Shown here: positions 33,126 to 41,738 of the stretch, piece by piece | Layout: each line of letters starts with the position of its first letter | Numbering within the stretch: position 1 is the first letter of the stretch | Assembly: GCF_009392895.1 (NCBI RefSeq) | Contig: NZ_CP045488.1 | Span: 682,001-746,000 of the forward strand | Reading direction: 5' to 3' | Length of the DNA: 64,000 nt | Source: Natronorubrum aibiense | Lineage (GTDB): Archaea > Halobacteriota > Halobacteria > Halobacteriales > Natrialbaceae | The notes under the pieces: model-generated | Database searches by the model: none | The model's input: only the letters and a program-made list of their open reading frames with translations | What the model was told of the DNA's origin: nothing | Program-made: the position numbers and the translations under genes

Positions 33126-33205
33126 GACACTGTCTCGAGCGCTCAGCGAGCGAGAGCGGCGCATTCAGGCCCTCGCGTTTAGGGAGGACAGCCTGTAGTG
33201 ACCCC

Positions 33206-34489
33206 ATGGTAGATGTCGGCCGGCTCGGGCAGACGTTCGACGAGGCGCAGCGAAACGCGGCGTTGTCCTGGCTCGTCACGATCACACTCATCGGGCTGAC
33301 GATCAACCACGGTCTCACTGCCTCCTACCGCTGGTTTGTCTTCACCGGATTTGCAGTCGCGATCGTGTTGCTGCCGGTCGCTGCGTTCCGAGATCCGCTA
33401 CTGCTGCCGCCCTGGGAACTGCTGGTTCTCGTCTTGCTGCCCGTCGCCGACGCAACGGTACTCGGCGAGTCTGTGCTGACGACGGTCGCGACCTACGTCG
33501 CCGTCGCCGCGATCGCGCTCGTCGCCACCGTCGAGATCGACCGATTCACGGCGGTTCGGATGAACCACCCGTTCGCAGTCGCGCTGGTCGTTCTCACGAC
33601 GCTCGCCGTCGCCGGGGCGTGGAACGTTGCACTGTGGTTCGCCGACGTCACGTTCGGAACGGGGTACATCCTGTCCGGACAGTCACAGGGCGCCGCCAAC
33701 CACACCCTGATGGTCGAATTCGCGTACGCGGCGCTGGCCGGCTTGCTCGCGGGTCTCGTCTTCAGTCGGTACTTCCAGTCGTATACCGACGACGTCGAGC
33801 GTACACGCACGCCGACGCCGCAGGACGACGCTCCCGATTCGGAGCCCGACCCGGTTCCGACTCTGCTCCGCGATCAGTTGGATGCACCCGACCGAGCCGT
33901 CAGGCTGATCTCACGCGTCATGCAGGTCGCCCTCGTCGTCCTCCTGTTGTACGGACTCGTCGGCCGAGATCTGACGACGATCGTCAACAGCGCCATCGCG
34001 CTCTCGATCACGTTCCTCCCAGCGATCCTCGAGCACGATCGTCGGCTCCCGCTCGAGCCGGGGCTCGTGTTCTGGCTCACGGCGGCCGTCTTTCTCCACG
34101 CACTCGGCTCGGCCGGACTGTACGGGTTGGTCGGTCCGTGGGACAGTCTGACACATACGGTTTCGGCGTCGATCGTTGCCGCAGCCGGGTATGCGGTCGT
34201 CCGAGCGATCGACCTGCACACCGACGAGATCTACTTCCCCTCGCGGATGCTGTTCGCGTTTATTCTCGTCTTCGTGCTGGCGTTCGGCGTCATCTGGGAG
34301 CTCGTGGAGTTTGCGATCGACTGGAGCGCCCAGCAGTTCGGACTGACCGCGATCGTCGCCCAACACGGCCTCGACGATACGATCGTCGACCTCGTCTACG
34401 ACACCGTCGGTGCGATCGTCGCCGCGATTTGGGGGTCGTTTTATCTCACCGATCTTTCCCACCGGATCGCCCACCGACTCAAGGGGTAA
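33206..34489 (+). CDS. multi-pass membrane protein (possible DUF2238/YjdF-like)
   Basis: A 427-residue protein with about ten predicted membrane helices in two blocks (residues 18-190 and 240-420), joined by a polar linker RTRTPTPQDDAPDSEPDP. The second block has LTHTVSASIVAAAGYAVVRA and FVLAFGVIWELVEFAIDW, a pattern similar to YjdF/DUF2238 proteins, in which His and Glu lie within membrane helices. The first block may be a diverged repeat of the second. Function unknown. Confidence 0.6.
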   Translation: MVDVGRLGQTFDEAQRNAALSWLVTITLIGLTINHGLTASYRWFVFTGFAVAIVLLPVAAFRDPLLLPPWELLVLVLLPVADATVLGESVLTTVATYVAVAAIALVATVEIDRFTAVRMNHPFAVALVVLTTLAVAGAWNVALWFADVTFGTGYILSGQSQGAANHTLMVEFAYAALAGLLAGLVFSRYFQSYTDDVERTRTPTPQDDAPDSEPDPVPTLLRDQLDAPDRAVRLISRVMQVALVVLLLYGLVGRDLTTIVNSAIALSITFLPAILEHDRRLPLEPGLVFWLTAAVFLHALGSAGLYGLVGPWDSLTHTVSASIVAAAGYAVVRAIDLHTDEIYFPSRMLFAFILVFVLAFGVIWELVEFAIDWSAQQFGLTAIVAQHGLDDTIVDLVYDTVGAIVAAIWGSFYLTDLSHRIAHRLKG

Positions 34490-34543
34490 CCCGTCACGCC
34501 GTCACGTGACGCGCTCGAGGCGATGCGCCAGCCGGCAGTCGAG

Positions 34544-35410
34544 TCACACTCCTGCGTCGGTCAGCCGTTGCACCTCGTCGTCGGAAAGCGAGAGCTGTGA
34601 GGCGGCGACGTTCGCCTCGAGATGGGCTGGATCCGACGTCCCCGGAATCGGGAGGATTACGTCCGATCGTTCGAGGAGCCACGCCAACGCAACCTGTCGG
34701 TGGCTGGCGTCGTGTTCGCCGGCGATTTCATCGAGCAGGTCGCCGTGGTCGGCAAGGTCATCGCCGTCGATCGGTGCCCACGGAATGAAGCCGATGTCGG
34801 AGTTCGTACACGCCTCGAGCACGTCGCTGTTCGAGCGATCACCCAGATTGAACCGGTTCTGAACGGTCGCGACGTCGACGTGCTGGCGGGCCGTCTCGAG
34901 TTGCTCGACGGAGACGTTGCTCAGTCCGACCTGCTCGACGAGGCCGTCGTCTTTGAGTTCGGCAAACGTCTGGACGGACTCCTCGAACGGCGTGTCGGGA
35001 TCAGGTCGGTGGAACTGGTAGAGGTCGATGCTGTCCGTTCGCAGTCGGTCGAGTGAAGCCAGCACCTGATTTCGGATGTAATCGGGCTCGCCGTGGGCGA
35101 TCCACTCGCCGCTGTGGTTTCGCAGGAGTCCTGCTTTCGTCGCAATCAGGACGTCCTCGGGATCGCCGATCGCCTCGCCGATGAGTCGTTCACTGACGCC
35201 GGGGCCGTAGGAGTCGGCGGTATCGATGAAGTCGACACCGAACTCGACGGCGTGCTCGAGAACCTCGTGGGCAGCCGCTTCGTCCGCCGGTGGACCGATG
35301 ATCGACTCGCCACAGAGTCGCATCGCCCCAAAGCCGAGGCGGTGAACGGTCGTCTCGCCGATCTCGAACGTATCGCTTTCGTTTTCGATTGTCGAACTGC
35401 TCACGGTCAT
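34544..35410 (-). CDS. aldo/keto reductase
   Basis: NADPH-dependent oxidoreductase with a TIM barrel, 288 residues. Catalytic tetrad positions are visible: Asp and Tyr in FIDTADSYGPGVSE, Lys in VLIATKAGLL, His in LYQFHRPDPD. The cofactor-binding end has ILPIPGTSDPAHLEANVAA. The substrate is unknown; the family includes sugar, aldehyde and beta-keto ester reductases. A second member lies at 46961-47932. A MITE-like element lies about 90 bases upstream of the start. Confidence 0.9.
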   Translation of the reverse strand: MTVSSSTIENESDTFEIGETTVHRLGFGAMRLCGESIIGPPADEAAAHEVLEHAVEFGVDFIDTADSYGPGVSERLIGEAIGDPEDVLIATKAGLLRNHSGEWIAHGEPDYIRNQVLASLDRLRTDSIDLYQFHRPDPDTPFEESVQTFAELKDDGLVEQVGLSNVSVEQLETARQHVDVATVQNRFNLGDRSNSDVLEACTNSDIGFIPWAPIDGDDLADHGDLLDEIAGEHDASHRQVALAWLLERSDVILPIPGTSDPAHLEANVAASQLSLSDDEVQRLTDAGV

Positions 35411-35501
35411 GCTACTCGAGGGAACCAGATAATCGTTGGCCGTTCACCTACGGATGACATCGTTCCAGTCTGTAGATTCGCGACTGGCTGTGTCCCTGCT
35501 G

Positions 35502-35611
35502 ATACTGCCGGACAAAACGATTCACGCACCGATCGCACGCGAACGCTCGTCGCCGCCGGCGACGAACCGTGAGACGCGATCGGGCGTTTACTGACGTTTG
35601 TCTGGCAGTAT
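35502..35611. mobile_element. 110-bp palindromic MITE-like element, copy 2
   Basis: Same length and about 90% identical to the copy at 23100-23209. The ends are ATACTGCCGGACAAAACG and CGTTTGTCTGGCAGTAT. Both copies are preceded by CTG and followed by a G-rich GxGxCCGG, but I see no clear target duplication. Most differences are in the loop (CGCCGGC against TTTCGCC), which suggests the stem is under constraint. Confidence 0.75.
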
Positions 35612-35796
35612 GAGACCGGCGTCTCGAGTGAGCCGTGCGTACAATCAGGCTTCTCTTCCGGGATTTGAACCACGTGAACACCGCACTGTCGCTCGGCGTT
35701 CGCTATTACCTGTGAGCGAAGCGAGCGGGAACGGGAACAGCTCGGTCCCACCTCGAGAGCAGCAGCTTGTCGGGTGATAGTCGCCTAAAATCGGGA

Positions 35797-35870
35797 TGCC
35801 GCCTCCCGGATTTGAACCGGGGACAGCTCGATCTTCAGTCGAGTGCTCTCCCAGTCTGAGCTAAGGCGGC
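35797..35870 (-). tRNA. tRNA-Phe (GAA)
   Basis: Acceptor GCCGCCT/AGGCGGC, anticodon stem CTCGA/TCGAG with loop CTGAAGA (anticodon GAA), T-arm CCGGTTCAAATCCGG, discriminator A. A TATA-like TATAAAAAAGG box (35890-35905 region) lies about 25 bases before its 5' end, as expected. Confidence 0.95.
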
Positions 35871-36093
35871 GCATTTCCATATCTGTCGATGGTATAAAAA
35901 AGGATTTCGAATCGAGAGCGCTACGTGAGTCGTTACCATCAGCCTGACTGACGTCTGCGTGTGACTCGGTTAGGCGTGGATATCTTCCAGTAATGCAAAG
36001 AATACACTTACGTATACAGTCTATTGACCGCGGTCTGTTGGATTTATAGATATTCAAGACACCCTTTTCCGCTCTGACGAGTAATATCGTGTT

Positions 36094-36540
36094 ATGGGAG
36101 CACTTACCTCTAATCAAGAAGTGCAAGAACTCTCTGCCGACACCATCCTCGAGTTGCTCGCGAACCGTCGGCGGCGATATCTCCTCTACGCGCTTCGTGG
36201 GCAAGAAGATCCGATCGAGCTGTCGACGCTGGCCGAGCAGGTTGCCGGCTGGGAGCACGACGTCCCACCGGATGAAGTCGCGAAAAACGAGTACAAGAGT
36301 GTCTACGTCTCGTCGGTCCAGTGTCACGTCCCAAAGCTCGCCGATGCGGGTGTCGTCGACCACGACGAAGACAACCACACTGTCGTCCTCGCGGAGAACT
36401 TCGCCCAACTCGAGCCCTACCTCCGCGTCGTCGTCAAGGACGAACCCGAAAACTCCACGCTGCATACTGCCCTCGAGACGGAATCCGGCGACGGCCTCCT
36501 CGGCCAAATCCGAGAGAACGTCGCTCGGCTCAAACACTAA
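36094..36540 (+). CDS. DUF7344-type winged-helix protein
   Basis: A 148-residue protein. ILELLANRRRRYLLYALRGQ, ELSTLAEQVAGWE, then VYVSSVQCHVPKLADAGVVD form the winged helix-turn-helix seen in many haloarchaeal small regulators. Acidic flanks. Families like this often stand alone, with unknown targets. It is probably a DNA-binding protein. The AT-rich stretch from 35871 to 36093 is its promoter region and that of the divergent tRNA-Phe. Confidence 0.72.
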   Translation: MGALTSNQEVQELSADTILELLANRRRRYLLYALRGQEDPIELSTLAEQVAGWEHDVPPDEVAKNEYKSVYVSSVQCHVPKLADAGVVDHDEDNHTVVLAENFAQLEPYLRVVVKDEPENSTLHTALETESGDGLLGQIRENVARLKH

Positions 36541-36921
36541 CGCCCTCGATGAGCAGCCGTTCCAAGCGAGGATGGCTGGAGACGGTTGTTCTGGTTCGAA
36601 CGAGCATCGATGTATTCTCCGATTACCGGCGAGAAGTCAACACTTTACTGATCTATTACGCTTCGGCTCCTGTGGGCGCTCGGTACTGACTATCCAGTGA
36701 GCGACTCCCATTCAGACGGGCTGCTGTTCCGATGTCCCCGTGCATTCACAGGCTGGTTGTGGGCACACCGGCACTGACTGACATGAGTCCACGTTAGTGT
36801 CGCGAATCGATCGAGACATGAGCGATTCCCCTCGCAACTACCTCATGAGTGAGTGTATGTCACGGCTACCAGACTAACACAGCCAATAGATTGATCAGGG
36901 GCGGCGAAATAGCGCCCGGAG
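36541..36921. other. intergenic stretch without a recognised gene
   Basis: The 381 bases between the winged-helix gene and the ParB-like gene hold only short frames without family features. Base composition is lower in G and C than in the genes. I see no tRNA, strong hairpin or transposase remnant. Confidence 0.5.
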
Positions 36922-37815
36922 ATGGGCAGAGAACACACCGCTCGAGAACTCCTCGAGCGGGCGGTCGCGACGGCACGGTCGGAGGGCGTCCTCGAGGTGG
37001 CCTATCGAAGTGTTCCGTATCTCAGACGGCGTCGAGATCGGCTCTGGAAACGGCTGTTGGCCCGCGTGGGCGGGATTCCCGCTGCGCGAATGTATTTACA
37101 GAGCCGACGACGGGTCCAGTCCGAGAGGATAACGGATGCGGACCCCTTCGCTCGACTGTGGGTGAATCCAGCACGGATCGACTCGCAGATTCGAACGCCA
37201 TCGAAACGCTGGGGGCGAGTTGCCGACGGCGACTGGGATCTGGCGGTGGTCCCGTTCGATGAAACCGTCGCGTTCCGAAGCGTCGAGGCACACTTTCAGG
37301 ACGGGGTACCCTGGGCGGAGACGACCGAGTTCGAGCAGTATCGCGATCGGCTGGCAGCCGGCGAACGGCCGAAAGGCTGTGCCACCGAAGCCGAACTCGA
37401 GGCACGGTTCGAGGAACTCGATACGATCTACGACCGAATCGCGACTGACGGCTATCGCTCACAGCCGGAGTTGTGGGCCGACCAGCCCGAGTATCAACGG
37501 ACCGTCTTCTACAAATGGGATCGAACGATCGATCCGCGACTCGACGAAGTGACCATCAGCATCGGCCGTAACGGACAATTGGTACACAGTGATCGGGGCG
37601 ATCACCGGCTGGCGATCGCGAAACTGCTCGGCTGTCAAGAAATTCCAGTGTTGGTCCGCCGACGACACGCGGCGTGGCAATCGATCCGGGACGAGATTAC
37701 GGCGACACCCCGTCGATCGGCACTCTCCGAACAGGCCCGAAAATACCTCGACCATCCAGATATCCGTAATGACGCCGTCGATGACGAGTCGGAGACGGCC
37801 CGATATCCGACGTAA
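36922..37815 (+). CDS. ParB-like-fold protein, paralogue 1
   Basis: A 297-residue protein of no family I can name with confidence. A basic helical N-terminus (YRSVPYLRRRRDRLWKRLL) leads to a conserved block DPFARLWVNPARIDSQI, then WGRVADGDWDLAVVPF and FRSVEAHFQDGVPWAETTEF. Near residues 215-255 the stretch SIGRNGQLVHSDRGDHRLAI, AKLLGCQEIPVLVRRRH resembles the ParB/Srx-type nucleotide-binding motif (GxHRLAxAxxLG), without a DNA-binding domain. A diverged paralogue lies at 38187-38987 in convergent orientation. Such proteins often sit beside cell-surface glycan genes in haloarchaea, which would fit the ABC exporter downstream. Function unknown. Confidence 0.6.
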   Translation: MGREHTARELLERAVATARSEGVLEVAYRSVPYLRRRRDRLWKRLLARVGGIPAARMYLQSRRRVQSERITDADPFARLWVNPARIDSQIRTPSKRWGRVADGDWDLAVVPFDETVAFRSVEAHFQDGVPWAETTEFEQYRDRLAAGERPKGCATEAELEARFEELDTIYDRIATDGYRSQPELWADQPEYQRTVFYKWDRTIDPRLDEVTISIGRNGQLVHSDRGDHRLAIAKLLGCQEIPVLVRRRHAAWQSIRDEITATPRRSALSEQARKYLDHPDIRNDAVDDESETARYPT

Positions 37816-38186
37816 CGTTTCATGCAGCCAGTCGTTTCGGTACTTCAGTGGCACCGTAACTATCGGTGTCCGTCGAAACATGCTCGAATGAAACACATGC
37901 TCGATGCTCGAGAAAGCGACGCGTTCCGGCCGGCACCCGTCCCGGAAGAGTGGCACCCGCATTCGAGCGCCGGTGTCGTCGGGATTCGAATCGCTGCGAT
38001 GGAAGACGAACAGCCGTCGGCGGCGGCGTGGATCTGGTCGTCGAAGTGGTTGGATCTCACCGCCAAGCGATAGTCGACACACCGAGACCTCGGTTCAGAG
38101 ACGAGACACCACCCGAAAGTCCGCACTCTCACCTCGTCGTGATGTTTTGGCTGCTCGAACAGTGCCGCGGATGTTTCGAGTTCGGA
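37816..38186. other. intergenic stretch between the two convergent ParB-like genes
   Basis: 371 bases with only short frames on both strands. The longest (83 codons at 37822-38073) does not resemble the neighbouring paralogues or any family. I see nothing I can support here; an eroded gene remains possible. Confidence 0.4.
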
Positions 38187-38987
38187 TCAGGTCGAACGGT
38201 CGGCGATATCGTGGAGATCCGGATGAGACGGCACTGACCCGGTCTTCGCGTACCGACCTCGTCGATCCATCCACGCTCGATGTCGAACGAGCACGCCGAC
38301 GGGGATCGACTCGAGGCCGAGCAGTTTCGCGATCGCGAGTCGGTGACGGCCGTTGACGAACAGGAGTTCGCCGTCACGGCCGATATCGACGAGTACCTCT
38401 TCGGTGACACCGAGTACCGAGTCGGTGCCGAGTTCCTGCTGGGATCGGTAGCCGTCCTGGCGAATGCGCTCGTAAAGGTCGTCGATCAGCCCACAGCGCT
38501 CGAGAATCGCCTCACGGGTCGTGAGACTTCGCCAGGACGGTTCGTCTTCAGCGGCGAGTTCGAGACAGCGTTCGACAAACAGCGTGTCGGTCCAGTCGAC
38601 GCCGTCGACGAAATGAGCCCGCATCGATCTGAAAAAGACGCTCTCCTCGAAGCGGTCCGCACGGTAAAGGTCGTATCGCTCCCGATAATCGTCGTCGACG
38701 ATTTCGACGTCGTTGGTTCGGTCCCAGTCACCGTCACGGACGGTGCCGAGCTGTGTGGCCTTTTCGTGGTACGGTGGATACGGCCGACCCGTGAACGCTC
38801 GAATACGACCCGGATCGACCGTGAGCGTTGCGAACGGGTCCGGTGAGCACTCGAACCCTTCGAAGTCGTCCGTAACCGTGTGCCGGTGATACGCGTTCTT
38901 TACGGCGGTTGGTGCGGTTACCGGGAGCGCCGCGTGGACGAACTCGGGCGTCTGCAACGGCAGCCACGATCGATTTTCGAGAGCCAT
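38187..38987 (-). CDS. ParB-like-fold protein, paralogue 2
   Basis: A 266-residue relative of the protein at 36922-37815. Shared blocks in the same order: PDPFATLTVDPGRIRAFTGR, LGTVRDGDWD, FFRSMRAHFVDGVDWTDTLF, LIDDLYERIRQDGYRSQQEL and DIGRDGELLFVNGRHRLAIA followed by KLLGLESIPVGVLVRHR. The conserved GRHRLAIAKLLG motif is that of ParB-like folds. It lacks the basic N-terminal extension of paralogue 1. It faces the ABC exporter gene across a divergent promoter region. Function unknown; the pair may bind nucleotides or modify a shared substrate. Confidence 0.6.
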   Translation of the reverse strand: MALENRSWLPLQTPEFVHAALPVTAPTAVKNAYHRHTVTDDFEGFECSPDPFATLTVDPGRIRAFTGRPYPPYHEKATQLGTVRDGDWDRTNDVEIVDDDYRERYDLYRADRFEESVFFRSMRAHFVDGVDWTDTLFVERCLELAAEDEPSWRSLTTREAILERCGLIDDLYERIRQDGYRSQQELGTDSVLGVTEEVLVDIGRDGELLFVNGRHRLAIAKLLGLESIPVGVLVRHRAWMDRRGRYAKTGSVPSHPDLHDIADRST

Positions 38988-39133
38988 CTACTGCGGCGAA
39001 GTCCAGTACGGTAGAAAAAGCGATAGAATCGTTTACAGTCAGTAGCGACTGACGCTCATTGAGAAGTGACCCTCTTCTCTCACATAACGTTTCCATAACA
39101 ATACCTGCACGGGTCATCGCTCGAGTCGAATGC

Positions 39134-40924
39134 ATGTCTTCCGAGGCTCTGACGCGTCGTGAAAAACTCCGGGGGTTGTATCTGGTCGCGACCTATCGGC
39201 CGCTCGTAACACTCTGTCTCGTCCTCTGTAGTGGCGTCGTCGCTGTCCTCGAGGGGGTGGGAGTGAGTTTCATTATCCCGATCATCGAACTGGCCCAGTC
39301 GTCCGGCGAGGCCGCGGCTCAGGACGATGCGTTCGTCGGTGCGTTCTTGACGGCTTTCGAACTCGTCGGGATCCCGTTTACGCTCGGCTACATCGTGGTG
39401 ACCGTCAGTGCGGTCATTACGGTTCGATTCGTGTCGTCGTTCGTCGTCGCGTGGATGCGCGTCTCGCTTCGCACGAACTACGTCCGTGAGCTACAGTCTC
39501 GCGCGTTCAGAAAAGCGCTCGACGCTCGAGTCGCATACTTCGACGCCGAAGGCTCAGACGACGTGCTCAACGCGATCGTCACGCAAGCGGAGTACGCCGG
39601 GAAAGCGATCAGGGACTTCATCAGGTGTTTCGAACAGGTGCTGTTGATCGTGGTGTACCTCGCCGTCGCGTTCTACATCTCACCGCTCATGACGGTCGCC
39701 GCCGGAGTTGCCATCGTGGTCCTGACGGTTTTCATCCGAAACGTTCTCGAGGGCGGCTACGACCTCGGCGAGCGGGTGGCAGCGGCAAACGAGGGCATCC
39801 AACAGAACGTTCAGACGGGCACACAGGGGATCAGGGATGTGAAACTTATCGGAATGACCGAGTCAGTGTACGACCAGTTCTCGACTCACCTCGAGCGATT
39901 CACCACCTCGTCGATCAAACTTGGTCGCAACGAAGCCGCGATTAGCTCCGCCTACAACCTCTCGATCGCCGTCCTCGTGTTCGGCCTGATTTACGTCTCG
40001 ATCACGTTCGCCGATCTCTCGCTCGGTGCGCTGGCCGCGTTCCTGTTCGTTATGTTTCAGGTTGGCCCCCGCGTCAGCAGCGCAAACGAGTACTTCTACA
40101 AGGTCGAGGGACGGCTTCCACATCTGGTTCGCACGCAGCAGTTCATCGAGGAACTCGAGGCGAATCAGGACTTACAGGGTGGAAACCGACCGGTTCCGGA
40201 CACTCCCACGCCGATCGCATTCGAGGACGTCTCGTTTGCCTACGAGGACGACGAACCGGTGTTACGGAACCTCTCCTTTCGCGTCGACGATGGGGAGTTC
40301 GTCGCGTTCGTCGGCCAGTCCGGCGAAGGCAAGTCGACGATCGCGGCGCTACTCGCCCGACTGTACGCGCCCGACGACGGCGAGATTACCGCCGATGGCA
40401 CACCGATCGACGAGTTCGACACCGCAGCGTGGCGATCCCGAATCGCGTTCGTTCGCCAGGACCCGTACATCTTCAACGAAACGCTCCTCGAGAACGTCAC
40501 CGTCGGCAATCCAGACGCGACCCGCGCGGCGGTCGAGGAGGCCTGCGACATCGCGCAAGTCACCGAATTCCTCGACGAACTGCCCGACGGCTACGACACC
40601 GAACTCGGCGACGACGGCGTTCGCCTCTCCGGCGGTCAGCGCCAGCGCGTCGCACTCGCTCGAGCCCTCCTCGAGGACGCGGATATCCTGGTGCTCGACG
40701 AAGCGACGAGCGATCTCGACGCGACCATCGAACGGCGCGTTCAAGACGGCATCGAGTCGATGTCCCGCGAGTACACTATCATCGCGATCGCACATCGACT
40801 CTCGACCGTCCGCGACGCCGACCGCATCTACGCGCTCGAAGACGGGACGATCGCCGAACGAGGGAATCACGGACAGTTGCTCGAGCAAGACGGTGCGTAC
40901 GCGGAGCTGTACGCGGTCCAGTAG
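39134..40924 (+). CDS. ABC exporter, fused membrane and ATPase domains (flippase-like)
   Basis: A 596-residue half-transporter working as a dimer. The first 330 residues hold six membrane helices (LVTLCLVLCSGVVAVLEGVG, VSFIIPIIELAQ and others). The ATPase has Walker A GQSGEGKST near 396, Q-loop FVRQDPYIFN, signature LSGGQRQRVALAR, Walker B ILVLDEATSDLD and the H-loop IAIAHRLST. It resembles MsbA- and polysaccharide or lipid-flippase-type exporters. The neighbouring ParB-like genes suggest a link to surface glycans, by inference. The start MSSEALTRREKL is preferred to an upstream in-frame codon because the longer form is unlike the family. Confidence 0.88.
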   Translation: MSSEALTRREKLRGLYLVATYRPLVTLCLVLCSGVVAVLEGVGVSFIIPIIELAQSSGEAAAQDDAFVGAFLTAFELVGIPFTLGYIVVTVSAVITVRFVSSFVVAWMRVSLRTNYVRELQSRAFRKALDARVAYFDAEGSDDVLNAIVTQAEYAGKAIRDFIRCFEQVLLIVVYLAVAFYISPLMTVAAGVAIVVLTVFIRNVLEGGYDLGERVAAANEGIQQNVQTGTQGIRDVKLIGMTESVYDQFSTHLERFTTSSIKLGRNEAAISSAYNLSIAVLVFGLIYVSITFADLSLGALAAFLFVMFQVGPRVSSANEYFYKVEGRLPHLVRTQQFIEELEANQDLQGGNRPVPDTPTPIAFEDVSFAYEDDEPVLRNLSFRVDDGEFVAFVGQSGEGKSTIAALLARLYAPDDGEITADGTPIDEFDTAAWRSRIAFVRQDPYIFNETLLENVTVGNPDATRAAVEEACDIAQVTEFLDELPDGYDTELGDDGVRLSGGQRQRVALARALLEDADILVLDEATSDLDATIERRVQDGIESMSREYTIIAIAHRLSTVRDADRIYALEDGTIAERGNHGQLLEQDGAYAELYAVQ

Positions 40925-40950
40925 CGCGGTCAGCTCGGCTGCTCATGAGC

Positions 40951-40991
40951 GTGCTCGCCACAAAACAGGGCCCAGGCGGGTTCGAACCGCC
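40951..40991 (-). repeat. partial copy of the tRNA-Val 3' end
   Basis: These 41 bases match 41021-41061 at about 33 positions: the CGCCACA flank, a GGGC-type acceptor end, and the T-arm GGCGGGTTCGAACC. Only the 3' part of the tRNA is present. Between the copies, ATTTCTGTGGC and GCCACAGAAAT form an 11-bp inverted repeat (41003-41037). This looks like a leftover of integration or unequal duplication at a tRNA gene. Confidence 0.55.
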
Positions 40992-41036
40992 ACTCGCATA
41001 CATTTCTGTGGCTCACGGGTTTGTTCGCCACAGAAA

Positions 41037-41110
41037 TGGGCTCGGGCGGGTTCGAACCACCGACCTCGGCCTTGTAAAGGCCGCGTCATGACCAGCTAGA
41101 CCACGAGCCC
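41037..41110 (-). tRNA. tRNA-Val (TAC)
   Basis: Acceptor GGGCTCG/CGAGCCC, anticodon stem CGGCC/GGCCG with loop TTTACAA (anticodon TAC), T-arm GGTGGTTCGAACCCGCC, discriminator A. It lies between two ABC exporter genes and faces opposite to them. A partial copy of its 3' end lies 46 bases downstream of its 3' end. Confidence 0.95.
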
Positions 41111-41171
41111 GCATTCGGACACAGACCCCCCGTCCGAATAACCTTTACTTTCTCGCGTCGGAGGAGTCGGC

Positions 41172-41666
41172 ATGGCTCTCGAGCGCGTCTGGTCGGTGCT
41201 GGTGGCCGTTCTCGCCGTTTCACTGATCGGCCTGCTCGTCTTCCAACTCGGGCTCGTGACCCCGCCGTGGGCAGAATCACAAGCCGACGTACGGGTCCTC
41301 GACGGCGACACCGGCGACGAGCTGGCCGCGATCGACGTCGAGGTAGCCGACACGCCGTCAGAGCGATACACCGGCCTGAGCGACCACGAGTCACTCGAGG
41401 ACGGCCACGGAATGTTGTTCGTCCATTCGAGCGAGGACGAGCGCACGTACGTCATGCGCGAGATGGACTTCGACATCGACATCATCTTCATCGGTGCCGA
41501 CGGCGAGATCACGGCGATCGAGCACGCTCGCGCGCCCGAGCCCGGCGAGGACGGCAACGACCTCGAGTACAGCGGGCAGGCGAAGTGGGTTCTCGAGGTG
41601 CCACGTGGCTACACCGACGAAACCGGCATCGAAGTCGGGGACGAGGTCGTCATCGACTACGAGTGA
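41172..41666 (+). CDS. DUF192 family protein with membrane anchor
   Basis: A 164-residue protein. The N-terminal helix VWSVLVAVLAVSLIGLLVFQ anchors it in the membrane, leaving a DUF192 domain outside. That domain shows IDVEVADTPSERYTGLSDHE, GMLFVHSSEDERTYVMREM, DFDIDIIFIGADGEI and WVLEVPRGYTDE. It is a small beta-barrel-like fold with no established function. The gene runs in the same direction as the ABC exporter 72 bases later, which hints at joint expression but does not prove it. Confidence 0.9.
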   Translation: MALERVWSVLVAVLAVSLIGLLVFQLGLVTPPWAESQADVRVLDGDTGDELAAIDVEVADTPSERYTGLSDHESLEDGHGMLFVHSSEDERTYVMREMDFDIDIIFIGADGEITAIEHARAPEPGEDGNDLEYSGQAKWVLEVPRGYTDETGIEVGDEVVIDYE

Positions 41667-41738
41667 CGCGCCGACGATCCGAGGCGCGTTTCGCTCCCTC
41701 GCAAACGCTTATCCGCAGCGACCCCCGAGGCGCACGTA

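Noticed and set aside
37822-38073. 83-codon frame between the ParB-like genes
   Set aside because: No similarity to neighbours or known families, and no promoter or ribosome site. Could be an eroded gene but cannot be supported.
40966-40995. A second tRNA gene beside tRNA-Val
   Set aside because: Only the acceptor end and T-arm are present; no anticodon arm or D-arm can be formed. Listed as a partial repeat.
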